Below, piece after piece: positions 8,365 to 18,488 of a stretch of 55,738 nt of DNA (its first letter is position 1; each line of letters opens with the position of its first letter). Source of the stretch: Shimwellia pseudoproteus. Its GTDB lineage: Bacteria > Pseudomonadota > Gammaproteobacteria > Enterobacterales > Enterobacteriaceae. Both the position numbers and the translations under genes were made by a program. The notes beneath the pieces are model-generated. The model did not search any database and was not told where the DNA came from. It was given only the letters and a program-made list of their open reading frames with translations. The DNA is taken from contig NZ_WBXP01000027.1 of NCBI RefSeq assembly GCF_016415625.1, positions 1-55,738 on the forward strand, given 5' to 3'.

Positions 8365-8404
8365 TTGTCACGGTTTTCGCGTTAACTCTTCATCCCCCTG
8401 ACAT
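8365..8404 (+). promoter_or_regulatory. Candidate tandem Pho box (PhoB sites) for the phn operon
   Basis: Four 7-base half-sites follow one another at exact 11-base steps: TTGTCAC (8365), TTCGCGT (8376), TCTTCAT (8387) and CTGACAT (8398). The first and last match the CTGTCAT repeat well (about 6 of 7), the third moderately, the second poorly. Two tandem Pho boxes with 22-bp phasing is the known layout for PhoB activation of phnC in E. coli. The -10 is not clear; CATATT/TATTTT near 8424-8430 is possible. Confidence 0.5.
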
Positions 8405-8469
8405 CCCGCATTAACAAAAACATCATATTTTCACTGCACCATAAGGCAACTTTATAAGAGGGCCGGATG

Positions 8470-9261
8470 ATGCAGACGGTAATTCGTGTCGACAACCTGA
8501 CCAGAACCTTTAACCAGACCCAGGCGCTAAACAGCGTCAGTCTTACGGTTGAGCAAGGCCAGATGGTCGCGTTACTTGGGCCTTCCGGCTCGGGAAAATC
8601 CACGTTGCTACGCCATCTCAGCGGGCTGGTCCGCGCCGATGACAACAGTGAATCCCATATCCAGTTACTGGGCCGCACCGTGCAGCGCCACGGGCGTCTG
8701 GCCAGGGACATACGCCAGATTCGTGCCCACACAGGCTATATCTTCCAGCAATTTAACCTGGTGAACCGGCTGTCGGTTATCGACAACGTGTTGATCGGCG
8801 CGCTGGCCGCCACCCCCTTCTGGCGGACCAGTTTTCGCTGGTTTAGCCAGCCCCAAAAACAGCAGGCCCTCCAGGCCCTGAGCCGGGTGGGTATGGCCCA
8901 TGCGGCCCACCAGCGCGTCTCTACCTTATCCGGCGGCCAACAGCAGCGGGTGGCCATTGCCCGGGCGCTGATGCAACAGGCCCGTATTATCCTCGCCGAT
9001 GAGCCCATCGCCTCACTGGACCCAGAGTCCGCCCGCACCGTTATGGATATTCTGCACAGCATTAACCGCCAGGATGGCACCACCGTGGTGGTCACGCTGC
9101 ATCAGGTGGACTACGCCGTGCGCTATTGCGAACGCATCGTTGCCCTGCGCCAGGGGAATATCGTGTTCGATGGCCACAGCCAGCACTTTGATGAACAACA
9201 ACGGGAGCACCTGTACCGCACCAGCGGGCCGGGCCTCCTCTCCCAGGCCAGGGCGGCCTGA
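8470..9261 (+). CDS. phnC: PhnC, phosphonate ABC transporter ATPase
   Basis: A 263-residue ATPase that energises phosphonate uptake with PhnD and PhnE. Walker A is GPSGSGKST, the signature [16 protein letters not shown], and Walker [14 protein letters not shown]. It is clearly orthologous to E. coli PhnC (MQT.IRV start). ATG 8470 is preferred over ATG 8467 because it aligns with the E. coli start. It is the first gene of the 14-gene phn operon and follows the Pho-box region. Confidence 0.95.
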   Translation: MQTVIRVDNLTRTFNQTQALNSVSLTVEQGQMVALLGPSGSGKSTLLRHLSGLVRADDNSESHIQLLGRTVQRHGRLARDIRQIRAHTGYIFQQFNLVNRLSVIDNVLIGALAATPFWRTSFRWFSQPQKQQALQALSRVGMAHAAHQRVSTLSGGQQQRVAIARALMQQARIILADEPIASLDPESARTVMDILHSINRQDGTTVVVTLHQVDYAVRYCERIVALRQGNIVFDGHSQHFDEQQREHLYRTSGPGLLSQARAA

Positions 9262-9294
9262 TTGCCCGATGGTTAACCCCAATAAGGATCTGAA

Positions 9295-10311
9295 ATGAGC
9301 TATAAAGCCGTCGCCGCTATGGCCTTTACCTCGATGTTCGGCCTCAGCACCCTGGTGACCCAGGCCCATGCGGACACCGCCGACAACACGCTTAATTTCG
9401 GCATTATCTCTACCGAATCCCAGCAAAACCTCAAACCCATGTGGGACCCGTTCCTCAAAGACATGGAGAAGCAGCTGGGGGTGAAAGTAAACGCCTTCTT
9501 CGCCCCGGACTACGCCGGGATCATCCAGGGGATGCGGTTTAACAAGGTGGATCTCGCCTGGTACGGCAACCTGTCCGCCATGGAGGCGGTGGACCGTGCC
9601 AACGGGCAAGTGTTCGCCCAGACGGTAGCGGCCGATGGCTCCCCGGGCTACTGGAGCGTCTTGATCGTCAATAAAGACAGCCCGATCAACACCCTCGACG
9701 ATATGCTGGCCCAGCGTAAAACCCTCACCTTCGGTAACGGCGATCCTAACTCGACCTCTGGCTTCCTGGTGCCGGGCTATTACGTCTTTGCCAAACATAA
9801 CGCCGCCGCCAGCGATTTTAAACGCACCCTGAATGCCAACCACGAAACCAATGCCCTGGCTGTGGCCAACAAACAGGTCGATGTCGCCACCAACAACACC
9901 GAAAACCTCGATCGCCTGAAAAAAACCGCCCCGGCGAAATTCAGTGAGCTGAAGGTTATCTGGAAATCGCCCCTGATCCCCGGGGACCCGATCGTATGGC
10001 GCAAAAACCTGCCTGAGGCCACCAAAAACAAGATTTACGACTTCTTTATCCACTACGGCAGCACCCCGGAACAACAGGCGGTACTCAAAGGGCTCGCCTG
10101 GGCGCCCTTCCGCCCCTCCAGTGACCTGCAACTGGTGCCGATTCGCCAGCTGGCGCTGTTTAAAGAATTACAAAACGTGAAGGCCAATAACGGGTTGAGC
10201 GACGGCGATAAGACGGCAAAAATCGCCGAAATACAGACCAAACTGGACGATCTTGATCGTCTCAATGCGGCGCTGGCCAGTATGACCAGCACCGCCAACG
10301 CCGAGCAGTAA
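9295..10311 (+). CDS. phnD: PhnD, periplasmic phosphonate-binding protein
   Basis: A 338-residue periplasmic binding protein that delivers alkylphosphonates (2-aminoethylphosphonate is the best ligand of the E. coli protein) to PhnCE. A signal peptide ends near [10 protein letters not shown] (about residue 26). The phosphonate-binding fold is seen in [20 protein letters not shown] and the loop [17 protein letters not shown]. It begins 33 bases after phnC. A REP-like hairpin follows at once and may stabilise this highly expressed part of the message. Confidence 0.95.
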   Translation: MSYKAVAAMAFTSMFGLSTLVTQAHADTADNTLNFGIISTESQQNLKPMWDPFLKDMEKQLGVKVNAFFAPDYAGIIQGMRFNKVDLAWYGNLSAMEAVDRANGQVFAQTVAADGSPGYWSVLIVNKDSPINTLDDMLAQRKTLTFGNGDPNSTSGFLVPGYYVFAKHNAAASDFKRTLNANHETNALAVANKQVDVATNNTENLDRLKKTAPAKFSELKVIWKSPLIPGDPIVWRKNLPEATKNKIYDFFIHYGSTPEQQAVLKGLAWAPFRPSSDLQLVPIRQLALFKELQNVKANNGLSDGDKTAKIAEIQTKLDDLDRLNAALASMTSTANAEQ

Positions 10312-10317
10312 CCGCGG

Positions 10318-10347
10318 TGCGCCGGATGATGCCTCGCATCCGGTGCA
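10318..10347. repeat. REP-like inverted repeat between phnD and phnE
   Basis: TGCGCCGGATG and CATCCGGTGCA form an 11-bp stem (one G-U) with an 8-base loop. GCCGGATG...CATCCGG is the core of enterobacterial REP elements. It sits 6 bases after the phnD stop inside the operon, where such hairpins usually protect the upstream message from exonucleases. Confidence 0.65.
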
Positions 10348-10376
10348 TCGTCCCCCAGCCCCCACGGGAGCCCTGT

Positions 10377-11156
10377 ATGCACACAATAACCGTCCCACCC
10401 CCGAAGCGCAGCTGGTTCAGCATCGCCAGTTGGGCCCTGGTACTGGCCGTACTGGCCCTCTCCTGGCGCGGTGCCGAAATGGCCCCGCTCTCCCTGTTCC
10501 GGGACAGCGGCAACATGGTCACCTTTATGGCGGACTTCTTTCCGCCGGATTTCAGCCAGTGGCAATCCTACTTAACGGAAACCCTCGTCACCCTGCAAAT
10601 TGCCGTCTGGGGCACCGCCCTGGCCGTGGTGCTGTCGATTCCCTTTGGCCTGATGTCGGCAGAGAACTTGATGCCCTGGTGGATCTGCCAGCCGGTACGC
10701 CGCCTGATGGACGCCTGCCGGGCCATCAACGAAATGGTGTTCGCCATGCTGTTTGTGGTGGCGGTGGGCCTCGGGCCTTTTGCCGGGGTGCTGGCGCTGT
10801 TTGTCCACACCACCGGGGTGTTGTCGAAATTGCTCTCCGAGGCGGTAGAAGCCATTGAACCCGGCCCGGTGGAAGGGATCCGCGCCACCGGCGCCAGCAA
10901 AATTGAAGAGATCCTGTTCGGGGTATTGCCCCAAATCATGCCGCTGCTTATCTCCTATTCCCTTTACCGATTCGAGTCCAACGTGCGCTCTGCCACGGTG
11001 GTGGGCATGGTGGGGGCCGGGGGGATTGGCGTCACCCTGTGGGAGGCGATTCGCGGCTTCCAGTTCCAGCAAACCTGCGCCCTGATGCTGATAATCATCG
11101 TCACGGTCAGCGTGCTGGATATGCTGTCCCAGCGGCTCCGTAAGCACTTTATCTGA
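10377..11156 (+). CDS. phnE: PhnE, phosphonate ABC transporter permease
   Basis: A 259-residue inner-membrane permease. Hydrophobic segments are spread throughout; the EAA coupling loop is recognisable at [20 protein letters not shown]. It is very close to E. coli PhnE. The K-12 strain carries an 8-bp insertion that silences phnE; here the frame is intact. The start ATG 10377 ([13 protein letters not shown]) aligns with E. coli MQTITIAPPKRSW; the frame is open from 10317 through the REP hairpin but that part is not coding. GGGAG lies 8 bases upstream of the ATG. Confidence 0.93.
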   Translation: MHTITVPPPKRSWFSIASWALVLAVLALSWRGAEMAPLSLFRDSGNMVTFMADFFPPDFSQWQSYLTETLVTLQIAVWGTALAVVLSIPFGLMSAENLMPWWICQPVRRLMDACRAINEMVFAMLFVVAVGLGPFAGVLALFVHTTGVLSKLLSEAVEAIEPGPVEGIRATGASKIEEILFGVLPQIMPLLISYSLYRFESNVRSATVVGMVGAGGIGVTLWEAIRGFQFQQTCALMLIIIVTVSVLDMLSQRLRKHFI

Positions 11157-11176
11157 TTCGGGAGGCCTTGTTGACT

Positions 11177-11899
11177 ATGCACTTATCCAGACATCCGACC
11201 AGTTACCCCACCCGCTGGCAGGAAATCGCTGCCCGGCTGGAACACGAACTGCGCCACTACCGCTGCGGGGATTATTTGCCCGCAGAACAACAGCTGGCCG
11301 ACCGTTACCAGGCCCACCGCCATACCCTGCGCCGGGCCATCGATCAGCTGGTTGAACGGGGATGGGTCCAGCGCCGCCAGGGGGTCGGGGTGCTGGTGCT
11401 GATGCGCCCCTTTGATTACCCACTAAATGCCCGCACCCGCTTTAGCCAGAACCTGCTCGATCAGGGGAGCCACCCCACCAGCGAGCGTCTGCTGGCCGTG
11501 CTGCGCCCGGCCTCGCCCCAGGTGGCGGACGCCTTCGGGATCAGCGAAGGGGACAATATTATCCACCTGCGTACCCTGCGCCGGGTAAACGGTATCCCCC
11601 TGTGCCTGATAGACCACCACTTTGTTGACCTCAGCTGGTGGCCAGTGCTGCAACAGTTCACCAGCGGCTCGCTGCACGATTACCTGCACCAGCAGCTGAA
11701 TATCACCCTGGCCCGTACCCAGACCCGGATCAGCGCACGCCAGTCCCAGGCCAAAGAGAGCCGGGTACTGGAGATCCCCACCACCGCCCCCTTGCTGTGT
11801 GTCAGAACCCTGAATCACGGCCCGGATACCACCCGCCCGGCCGAATACTCCGTCAGCCTGGCCCGGGCAGACATGATCGAATTGACGATGGAGCACTAA
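11177..11899 (+). CDS. phnF: PhnF, GntR/HutC-family regulator of the phn operon
   Basis: A 240-residue GntR-type protein. The winged helix-turn-helix covers about residues 10-78 (YLPAEQQLADRYQAHRHTLR, then RAIDQLVERGWV), followed by a UTRA ligand domain. PhnF is presumed to repress or tune phn genes with a phosphonate-related ligand. ATG 11177 gives MHLSRHPTSYPTR, matching E. coli; TTG codons at 11168 and 11171 are closer to the GGGAGG and cannot be fully excluded. Its stop is directly followed by the phnG start. Confidence 0.92.
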   Translation: MHLSRHPTSYPTRWQEIAARLEHELRHYRCGDYLPAEQQLADRYQAHRHTLRRAIDQLVERGWVQRRQGVGVLVLMRPFDYPLNARTRFSQNLLDQGSHPTSERLLAVLRPASPQVADAFGISEGDNIIHLRTLRRVNGIPLCLIDHHFVDLSWWPVLQQFTSGSLHDYLHQQLNITLARTQTRISARQSQAKESRVLEIPTTAPLLCVRTLNHGPDTTRPAEYSVSLARADMIELTMEH

Positions 11900-12361
11900 A
11901 TGGAACAGCCGTTATTTACCCTGAGCCAGCGCCAGCACTGGATGGCCGTGCTTGCCGCCAGCCACCCCGCCAGCCTGGCGACCCGCCTGGCCGCCCTGCA
12001 CGCTGTGCCGCCGTTCGAGGTGATCCGCCCGGCAGAAACCGGGTTACTCCAGATCCAGGGACGGATGGGCGGCAGCGGGGATCGTTTCTTCGCCGGGGAT
12101 ACCACCGTCACCCGGGCGGTGATCAAACTGGCCAGCGGCACCTACGGCTACAGCTATGTCCTGGGCCGCAACACAGCCCACGCCGAGCGCTGCGCCCTGG
12201 CCGATGCCCTGTTACAAGAACCTCGCCACCACCTGGCGGTGATGGAAACCCTGATAGCCCCGTTACAGGCAGAACGTGAGGCACAGATTGCCGCACGCCA
12301 GGCCGAGATAAATACCAGCCGGGTCGACTTCTTTACCCTCGTTCGCGGAGATAACGCATGA
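11900..12361 (+). CDS. phnG: PhnG, subunit of the C-P lyase core complex
   Basis: A 153-residue subunit of the PhnG2H2I2J2 complex. With PhnI, PhnH and PhnL it makes alpha-D-ribose 1-methylphosphonate 5-triphosphate from ATP and methylphosphonate. The family sequence is evident ([30 protein letters not shown]). The start follows the phnF stop with no gap, and the end overlaps phnH by 4 bases (ATGA), showing tight translational coupling. Confidence 0.93.
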   Translation: MEQPLFTLSQRQHWMAVLAASHPASLATRLAALHAVPPFEVIRPAETGLLQIQGRMGGSGDRFFAGDTTVTRAVIKLASGTYGYSYVLGRNTAHAERCALADALLQEPRHHLAVMETLIAPLQAEREAQIAARQAEINTSRVDFFTLVRGDNA

Positions 12362-12942
12362 CCCTACAGACCGCATTTCCCCAGCCCGTACAGGATGCCC
12401 AACACTGCTTTCGCCGCTTGCTTAAAGCGCTTAGCGAACCGGGCGTTATTGTCGGCCTGCACCCGCTACAACAGGGCTGGCAGCCACTGGATATTGCCAC
12501 CACCAGCACGCTGCTGACCCTGGTAGACGGCGATACCCCGGTGTGGCTGTCCCCGGCGCTGGGCCACGATATCCTCAGCCAGAATCTGCGTTTTCACACC
12601 GGCGCCCCGCTGTGTGAGCAACCGGCAGATGCACTGTTTGCCGTGGCAGACAGCCAGATAACCCCGTCGCAATTAGCCGACCTGAACCGGGGCAGCGCCC
12701 TGGCCCCGGAACAGAGCGCCACCCTGATTTTACAGCTCGCCAGCCTGAGCGGCGGGCGCATGCTGCGGCTTACCGGGGCCGGTATTCAGGAAGAACGCAT
12801 GATAGCCCCGCGCCTGCCGGGCTGCGTGCTGGCTGCACTCACCGAACGCGCTCACCCCTTCCCGCTGGGGCTCGATCTGCTGCTGACCTGCGGCGAGCGT
12901 GTGCTGGCCATCCCCCGTACCACCCACGTGGAGGTGTGCTGA
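12358..12942 (+). CDS. phnH: PhnH, subunit of the C-P lyase core complex
   Basis: A 194-residue core-complex subunit with a PLP-transferase-like fold that lacks the catalytic lysine in known members; its role is structural. The start overlaps the phnG stop (ATGA) and its TGA stop shares a base with the phnI ATG. The N-terminal [20 protein letters not shown] and the C-terminal [13 protein letters not shown] match the family. Confidence 0.93.
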   Translation: MTLQTAFPQPVQDAQHCFRRLLKALSEPGVIVGLHPLQQGWQPLDIATTSTLLTLVDGDTPVWLSPALGHDILSQNLRFHTGAPLCEQPADALFAVADSQITPSQLADLNRGSALAPEQSATLILQLASLSGGRMLRLTGAGIQEERMIAPRLPGCVLAALTERAHPFPLGLDLLLTCGERVLAIPRTTHVEVC

Positions 12943-14012
12943 TGTACGTTGCCGTCAAAGGGGGTGAGAAAGCCATCGCCGCCGCTCACCGTTTACAGGC
13001 CCAAAAACGCCGTGGTGATCCTGCCCTGCCGGAGCTGGAGGTCGCGCATATTGAGCAACAGCTTGGCCTGGCGGTAGACCGGGTGATGACCGAAGGCGGC
13101 ATTGCCGACCGCACCCTGGCGGCTCTTGCCCTGAAGCAGGCCAGCGGTGATAACGTCGAAGCCATTTTCCTGCTGCGGGCTTACCGCACCACGCTGCCGC
13201 GCTTTGGGGTCAGCCAGCCGCTGGATACCGCGGCCATGCGCGCCGAACGGCGCATTTCCGCCATCTACAAAGATGTCCCCGGCGGGCAGTTGCTGGGGCC
13301 CACCTACGATTACACCCACCGGCTGCTGGATTTTACCCTGCTGGCCGCCGGGCAACCCAGTGCGCCCCCCGGGACGGAACCGGCCAGCGCTGCCCCCCAG
13401 CCCCTGGCCCCTATCTTCAGCCTGCTGGAGCAACAGCGGCTGGCCATCCCCGAACAAGACAGTGGCGCAGAGCCAGATGATATTACCCGCCAACCGCCGG
13501 TGTTCCCCTGTTCCCGGGCGGCGCGCCTGCAACAACTGGCCCGGGCCGATGAAGGCTGGCTACTGGCGCTGGCCTATTCCACCCAGCGCGGTTATGGCCG
13601 CAACCACCCCTTTGCCGGGGAGATCCGCAGCGGCTACGTGGCGGTGAGCCTGATCCCGGAAGAGCTGGGGTTTGCCATCACCCTCGGCGAGCTGGAGGTC
13701 ACCGAATGCGAAATGGTCAACGGCTTTGTCACCCCGGATACCGAAGCGCCGCATTTTACCCGGGGCTATGGGCTGGCCTTTGGCCAGAGCGAGCGCAAGG
13801 CCATGGCCATGGCGCTGGTGGACCGCGCGCTCCAGGCCCCCCGCTACGGTGAACCGGTGGCTGGTCCTGCCCAGGATGAGGAGTTTGTTCTCGCCCACGG
13901 GGATAACGTCGAAGCCGCCGGGTTTGTCTCCCACCTGAAACTGCCCCATTACGTGGACTTCCAGGCGGAACTGGAGCTGCTAAAACGACTGCAACAGGAG
14001 CACCAGCCATGA
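12942..14012 (+). CDS. phnI: PhnI, nucleosidase subunit of the C-P lyase core complex
   Basis: A 356-residue subunit that carries the nucleosidase / ribosyl transfer activity: it removes adenine from ATP (alone) or replaces it with phosphonate (with PhnG, PhnH and PhnL). Conserved blocks: [12 protein letters not shown] at the start, YSTQRGYGRNHPFAGEIRSG in the middle, and HYVDFQAELELLKRLQQE at the end. ATG 12942 shares its A with the phnH TGA and matches the E. coli start. A proline/alanine-rich stretch around residues 140-160 is variable between species. It overlaps phnJ by 4 bases. Confidence 0.94.
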   Translation: MYVAVKGGEKAIAAAHRLQAQKRRGDPALPELEVAHIEQQLGLAVDRVMTEGGIADRTLAALALKQASGDNVEAIFLLRAYRTTLPRFGVSQPLDTAAMRAERRISAIYKDVPGGQLLGPTYDYTHRLLDFTLLAAGQPSAPPGTEPASAAPQPLAPIFSLLEQQRLAIPEQDSGAEPDDITRQPPVFPCSRAARLQQLARADEGWLLALAYSTQRGYGRNHPFAGEIRSGYVAVSLIPEELGFAITLGELEVTECEMVNGFVTPDTEAPHFTRGYGLAFGQSERKAMAMALVDRALQAPRYGEPVAGPAQDEEFVLAHGDNVEAAGFVSHLKLPHYVDFQAELELLKRLQQEHQP

Positions 14013-14857
14013 GCACTGCCCTTGCCGGTTATAACTTTGGTTATCTGGATGAACAGACAAAACGGATGATCCGCCGGGCTATCCTCAAGGCGGTGGCGAT
14101 CCCCGGTTATCAGGTGCCCTTCGGGGGCCGGGAGATGCCGATGCCCTATGGCTGGGGCACCGGCGGGATCCAGATCACCGCCAGCGTTATCGGCCATGAC
14201 GATGTGCTGAAAGTTATCGATCAAGGGGCCGATGACACCACCAACGCGGTGTCGATCCGCCAGTTCTTTGAGCGGGTCACCGGCGTCGCCACCACCGGAT
14301 CAACCACCGACGCGACCCTGATCCAGACCCGCCACCGGATCCCGGAAACCCCACTCACCGAGGATCAGATCCTGATCTACCAGGTGCCAATCCCGGAGCC
14401 GCTGCGGTTTATCGAACCGCGGGAGACCGAAACCCGCACCCTCCATGCCCTGGAGGAGTACGGCATTATGCAGGTGAAGCTGTATGAAGATATTGCCCGC
14501 TTTGGCCACATCGCCACCGCCTATGCTTATCCGGTTAAGGTCAACCACCGCTACGTGATGGACCCTTCCCCGATCCCGAAATTCGATAACCCCAAAATGC
14601 ATATGATGCCCGCCCTGCAACTCTTTGGTGCCGGGCGCGAAAAACGCATTTACGCGGTGCCGCCCTATACCCCGGTAGAGAGCCTGGATTTCGATGACCA
14701 CCCGTTCACGGTCCAGAAATGGGATAAGCCCTGCGCTATCTGTGGCTCCACCCACAGCTATCTCGACGAAGTGGTTATCGACGACCAGGGCAGCCGGATG
14801 TTTGTCTGCTCCGATACCGACTACTGCCGCCAGTACCGCGAGGATAACCCCCAATGA
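14009..14857 (+). CDS. phnJ: PhnJ, radical-SAM carbon-phosphorus lyase
   Basis: A 282-residue catalytic subunit that cleaves the C-P bond of ribose 1-methylphosphonate 5-phosphate, releasing methane and the cyclic phosphate. It uses SAM and a 4Fe-4S cluster in an unusual C-terminal cysteine arrangement. The cysteines are visible near the C-terminus: C242 and C245 in PCAIC, C267 in FVCSD, and C273 in DYCRQ, matching E. coli C241, C244, C266 and C272 with one residue offset. Start and stop both overlap neighbours by ATGA. Confidence 0.95.
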   Translation: MSTALAGYNFGYLDEQTKRMIRRAILKAVAIPGYQVPFGGREMPMPYGWGTGGIQITASVIGHDDVLKVIDQGADDTTNAVSIRQFFERVTGVATTGSTTDATLIQTRHRIPETPLTEDQILIYQVPIPEPLRFIEPRETETRTLHALEEYGIMQVKLYEDIARFGHIATAYAYPVKVNHRYVMDPSPIPKFDNPKMHMMPALQLFGAGREKRIYAVPPYTPVESLDFDDHPFTVQKWDKPCAICGSTHSYLDEVVIDDQGSRMFVCSDTDYCRQYREDNPQ

Positions 14858-15627
14858 GCCAGCCTGCTTCCCCACAGCCACTGCTAAATGTCAGCCAACT
14901 GACCCACCTGTACGCCCCGGGAAAAGGGTTTTGTAACGTCTCCTTTGCCCTGTGGCCCGGTGAAGTACTGGGCATTGTCGGCGAGTCCGGCTCCGGCAAA
15001 ACCACCCTGTTGAAGTCCCTTTCTGCCCGACTGCCGCCGCAGCAAGGCCAGGTGCACTACGGGCAAGAGGATTTATACCGGATGAGCGAAACCCAGCGCC
15101 GCCAGCTACTGCGCACCGAATGGGGCGTAGTGCATCAGCATCCGCTGGACGGCCTGCGCCCCCGGGTCTCTGCCGGGGGCAACATCGGCGAACGGCTGAT
15201 GGCAACCGGCGCCCGCCACTATGGGGATATTCGCGCCACCGCCCAGCGCTGGCTGGAAGCGGTCGAAATCCCCGCCGCCCGCATTGATGATTTGCCGGTC
15301 ACCTTCTCCGGCGGGATGCAGCAGCGCCTGCAAATTGCCCGCAATCTGGTCACCCATCCCCGGCTGGTGTTTATGGATGAGCCCACCGGCGGGCTGGACG
15401 TCTCGGTCCAGGCGCGGCTGCTGGATCTGCTGCGCGGCCTGGTGCGGGATCTCAACCTCGCGGTGGTGATAGTCACCCACGATCTGGGGGTGGCCCGGCT
15501 GCTGGCGGATCGCCTGCTGGTGATGAAAGCGGGGGACGTGGTGGAAAGCGGACTGACGGATCGGGTGCTGGACGATCCCCGCCATCCTTACACCCAGTTG
15601 CTGGTGTCTTCGGTTCTGCAAAATTAA
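14854..15627 (+). CDS. phnK: PhnK, ABC-type ATPase bound to the C-P lyase core
   Basis: A 257-residue ABC ATPase that binds PhnJ on the core complex and is needed for phosphonate breakdown; it is not part of a transporter. Walker A is GESGSGKTT, the signature TFSGGMQQRLQIARNLV, and Walker B LVFMDEPTGGLDV. It resembles the ATPases of oligopeptide permeases (DppF type), including the terminal HPYTQLLVSSV. It overlaps phnJ by 4 bases. Confidence 0.94.
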   Translation: MSQPASPQPLLNVSQLTHLYAPGKGFCNVSFALWPGEVLGIVGESGSGKTTLLKSLSARLPPQQGQVHYGQEDLYRMSETQRRQLLRTEWGVVHQHPLDGLRPRVSAGGNIGERLMATGARHYGDIRATAQRWLEAVEIPAARIDDLPVTFSGGMQQRLQIARNLVTHPRLVFMDEPTGGLDVSVQARLLDLLRGLVRDLNLAVVIVTHDLGVARLLADRLLVMKAGDVVESGLTDRVLDDPRHPYTQLLVSSVLQN

Positions 15628-15636
15628 GGGCCCGCT

Positions 15637-16347
15637 ATGCGCATCTGTATTCAGGTTGAAAACCTGAGCAAAACCTTCGTACTGCACCATCAGAACAGTA
15701 TGCACCTGCCGGTGCTGGACAACGCTTCACTGCGGGTTCACCGCGGGGAGTGTGTGGTGCTTCATGGCCACTCCGGGAGCGGGAAATCCACCCTGTTGCG
15801 CTCGCTGTATGCTAACTATCTGCCGGACAGCGGCCATATTCATATCCGCCATCACGATCAGTGGATAGACCTGGTGGCGGCCGCCCCGCGCCAGATTATT
15901 GATATTCGCCGCCAGACCATCGGCTGGGTAAGCCAGTTTTTGCGGGCCATCCCCCGGGTACCGGCCATCGAGCTGGTGATGCAACCACTGCTGGATCTCG
16001 GGGTTCCCCGGCCGGAGTGCGCTGACCGGGCGGCAGCGCTGCTCACCCACCTCAACGTGCCCCGCAGCCTGTGGAAACTGGCCCCGGCTACCTTCTCCGG
16101 CGGGGAGCAGCAGCGCGTGAATATCGCCAGAGGTTTTATTGTCGATTATCCCATCCTGCTGCTTGATGAACCCACCGCCTCACTGGATGCCGCCAACAGC
16201 GCAGCGGTGGTTGAACTGATCACCGCCGCCAAAGCCAGGGGTGCCGGGATCGTCGGGATCTTCCATGACGCTGCCGTGCGCGAGCAGGTGGCGGATCGCA
16301 TACACACCATGAGCCCACCCCCGGGAGCCGCACATGATAATCACTAA
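15637..16347 (+). CDS. phnL: PhnL, second ABC-type ATPase of the C-P lyase pathway
   Basis: A 236-residue ABC ATPase required with PhnGHI for phosphonate-ribose transfer. Structures of the E. coli complex show PhnK and PhnL acting together. Walker A is GHSGSGKST (about residues 46-54), the signature [17 protein letters not shown], and Walker [12 protein letters not shown]. It begins 9 bases after phnK, with GGGCCCGCT rather than a strong Shine-Dalgarno before it, and overlaps phnM by 14 bases. Confidence 0.94.
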   Translation: MRICIQVENLSKTFVLHHQNSMHLPVLDNASLRVHRGECVVLHGHSGSGKSTLLRSLYANYLPDSGHIHIRHHDQWIDLVAAAPRQIIDIRRQTIGWVSQFLRAIPRVPAIELVMQPLLDLGVPRPECADRAAALLTHLNVPRSLWKLAPATFSGGEQQRVNIARGFIVDYPILLLDEPTASLDAANSAAVVELITAAKARGAGIVGIFHDAAVREQVADRIHTMSPPPGAAHDNH

Positions 16348-17470
16348 TGTCACGCTGGTACTGGAAAACGAACTGGTCAACGGATCGCTGGAAGTGACCG
16401 ACGGCCAGATCCAGCAGATCTCCACCACCGGGAGCCGGCTCCCCGGGGCTTTCGACGGCGAAGGGGGCTGGCTGCTGCCGGGAATGGTGGAGCTGCACAC
16501 CGATAATCTGGATAAATTCTTCACCCCGCGCCCCAGGGTAGACTGGCCCGCGCACTCCGCCATGAGCAGCCACGATGCCCTGATGGTGGCCAGCGGAATA
16601 ACCACCGTGCTGGACGCGGTTGCCCTTGGTGATGTGCGGGACGGCGGCGATCGGCTGGAAAATCTGGAAAAGATGATCAATGCGGTACAGCACAGCCAGC
16701 AGCGCGGCCTTAACCGGGCAGAACACCGGCTGCACCTGCGCTGCGAGCTGCCCCACCACACCACGCTACCGCTGTTTGAATCCCTGATGCACCGGGAAGG
16801 GGTCTCCCTGGTGTCGCTGATGGACCACTCACCGGGGCAACGCCAGTTCGCCAACCGCACCAAGTACCGGGAGTATTACCAGGGGAAATACCAGCTCAGC
16901 GGGGAAGAGATGGACCGCTATGAAGAAGAGCAGCTGGCTCTCGCCCGCCAGTGGTCACAGCCTAACCGCAGCGCCATCGCCGCCGCCTGCCGGGAACAAG
17001 GCATTCCGCTGGCCAGCCATGACGATGCCACCCACCACCATGTTCAGGAGTCCCACGGGCTGGGCAGCGTTATTGCCGAATTTCCCACCACTCTGGAAGC
17101 GGCCCGGGCCTCCCGCCTGCACGGCATGAATGTACTGATGGGCGCCCCCAATATTGTGCGCGGCGGCTCCCACTCCGGGAATATTGCCGCCCACCAGTTG
17201 GCGACAGCGGGGCTACTGGATATTTTGTCCTCAGATTACTACCCCGCCAGCCTGCTGGATGCCGCTTTCCAGGTGGCCAGGGATCAGGCCAACGCCTTCA
17301 GCCTGCCAGACGCCGTGCGGCTGGTGACCCGCAACCCCGCCCGGGCGCTGAACCTCCATGACCGGGGGCTGATTGCCGAAGGGAAACGCGGGGACCTGGT
17401 GCTGGCGCACCCGGCGGATGATCATGTCCGCGTTCATCATGTCTGGCGCCAGGGGATACGGGTATTCTGA
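16334..17470 (+). CDS. phnM: PhnM, ribose 1-methylphosphonate 5-triphosphate diphosphatase
   Basis: A 378-residue amidohydrolase-superfamily enzyme that removes pyrophosphate from the triphosphate intermediate to give the PhnJ substrate. Metal-binding landmarks: ELHTDNLDK near residue 53, [30 protein letters not shown], and SDYYPASLL. The start ATG 16334 ([15 protein letters not shown]) lies inside phnL and matches E. coli. Its TGA shares one base with the phnN ATG. Confidence 0.94.
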   Translation: MIITNVTLVLENELVNGSLEVTDGQIQQISTTGSRLPGAFDGEGGWLLPGMVELHTDNLDKFFTPRPRVDWPAHSAMSSHDALMVASGITTVLDAVALGDVRDGGDRLENLEKMINAVQHSQQRGLNRAEHRLHLRCELPHHTTLPLFESLMHREGVSLVSLMDHSPGQRQFANRTKYREYYQGKYQLSGEEMDRYEEEQLALARQWSQPNRSAIAAACREQGIPLASHDDATHHHVQESHGLGSVIAEFPTTLEAARASRLHGMNVLMGAPNIVRGGSHSGNIAAHQLATAGLLDILSSDYYPASLLDAAFQVARDQANAFSLPDAVRLVTRNPARALNLHDRGLIAEGKRGDLVLAHPADDHVRVHHVWRQGIRVF

Positions 17471-18039
17471 TGGCGAAGACTATCTGGCTGGTCGGGGCCT
17501 CCGGCTCCGGCAAAGACAGCCTGCTGAACGGGTTACGTGCCGGAGAGATCCCCGATCTGCTGGTCGCCCACCGCTACATCACCCGTGACGCCGGTGCCGG
17601 GGGCGAAAACCATATCGCCCTCAGCCCGGCAGAGTTCGCCCGCCGCTGCCGTTACGGGCTGTTTGCCCTGCACTGGCAGGCGCACGGTTACTGCTATGGG
17701 GTGGGCCAGGAGATTGATCTGTGGCTGGCGGCGGGGCTTAATGTGGTGGTCAATGGTTCGCGCCAGCACCTGCCTGCGGCCCAGGCCCGCTACGGCATAC
17801 ACCTGCTGCCGGTCTGTTTGCAAGTCTCCACGGCGGTATTGCGCCAGCGTTTAGAAGCCCGGGGCCGGGAGAGCCCGGCAGACATCGCCCGGCGGCTGGA
17901 CCGGGCCGCCCGTTATCAGGCGCAGCATCGCCACTGCCTGATAGTTAACAATGACGGCAGTCTGCTACAGTCTGTGGATGCTCTGCGGCAACTGATTGCC
18001 GGGTCGCAGCCACCACAACCTGGAGTCCATCATGAATAA
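17470..18039 (+). CDS. phnN: PhnN, ribose 1,5-bisphosphate phosphokinase
   Basis: A 189-residue guanylate-kinase-like P-loop enzyme (GASGSGKDS at about residues 9-17) that converts ribose 1,5-bisphosphate to PRPP, returning the sugar of the C-P lyase pathway to nucleotide synthesis. [20 protein letters not shown] matches the substrate-binding lid of the family. The gene overlaps phnM by 1 base and phnO by 8. Confidence 0.93.
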   Translation: MAKTIWLVGASGSGKDSLLNGLRAGEIPDLLVAHRYITRDAGAGGENHIALSPAEFARRCRYGLFALHWQAHGYCYGVGQEIDLWLAAGLNVVVNGSRQHLPAAQARYGIHLLPVCLQVSTAVLRQRLEARGRESPADIARRLDRAARYQAQHRHCLIVNNDGSLLQSVDALRQLIAGSQPPQPGVHHE

Positions 18040-18472
18040 CACCGTTGAGGTTCGCCCGGCGCTGGCAGCCGATTGCGACGCCGTCTATCTGCTTATCTGT
18101 GAACTGAACCAGAAAGCGCCGGATCCGGTGGCATTTCGCCGCGGGTATCTGGCTAACCTCGCCACCCAGGGGTTGTATTACCGGCTGGCGGTACGCGGCG
18201 AGGAGGTGCTGGGGCTGATTAGCCTGCATCTGCTGTTTCATTTGCACCACGCCCGCTGGGTGGGCGATATCCAGGAGCTGGTCATCATGCCCCACGCCAG
18301 AGGGGCCGGGGTGGGGAAAAGACTGCTCGACTGGGCAGAACACCAGGCAAGGCAGGTGGATGCCGAACTGCTGGAGCTCTCTTCCAGTAAACCCCGGGTG
18401 GACGCCCACCGTTTTTATCGCCGGGAGGGGTTCCTGGAAAACCATATTCGCTTTACCAAACCACTGAACTGA
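18032..18472 (+). CDS. phnO: PhnO, aminoalkylphosphonate N-acetyltransferase
   Basis: A 146-residue GNAT acetyltransferase that N-acetylates aminoalkylphosphonates with acetyl-CoA, detoxifying them or making them substrates for C-P lyase. The acetyl-CoA loop is [20 protein letters not shown], and the C-terminal [20 protein letters not shown] is typical. ATG 18032 is preceded by TGGAGT 5 bases upstream and overlaps the phnN stop. Confidence 0.92.
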   Translation: MNNTVEVRPALAADCDAVYLLICELNQKAPDPVAFRRGYLANLATQGLYYRLAVRGEEVLGLISLHLLFHLHHARWVGDIQELVIMPHARGAGVGKRLLDWAEHQARQVDAELLELSSSKPRVDAHRFYRREGFLENHIRFTKPLN

Positions 18473-18488
18473 ATAACAGAGGCCATCC

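Noticed and set aside
9013..10131. A 372-residue minus-strand frame across phnC and phnD
   Set aside because: It is antisense to two clear phn genes and matches no family pattern.
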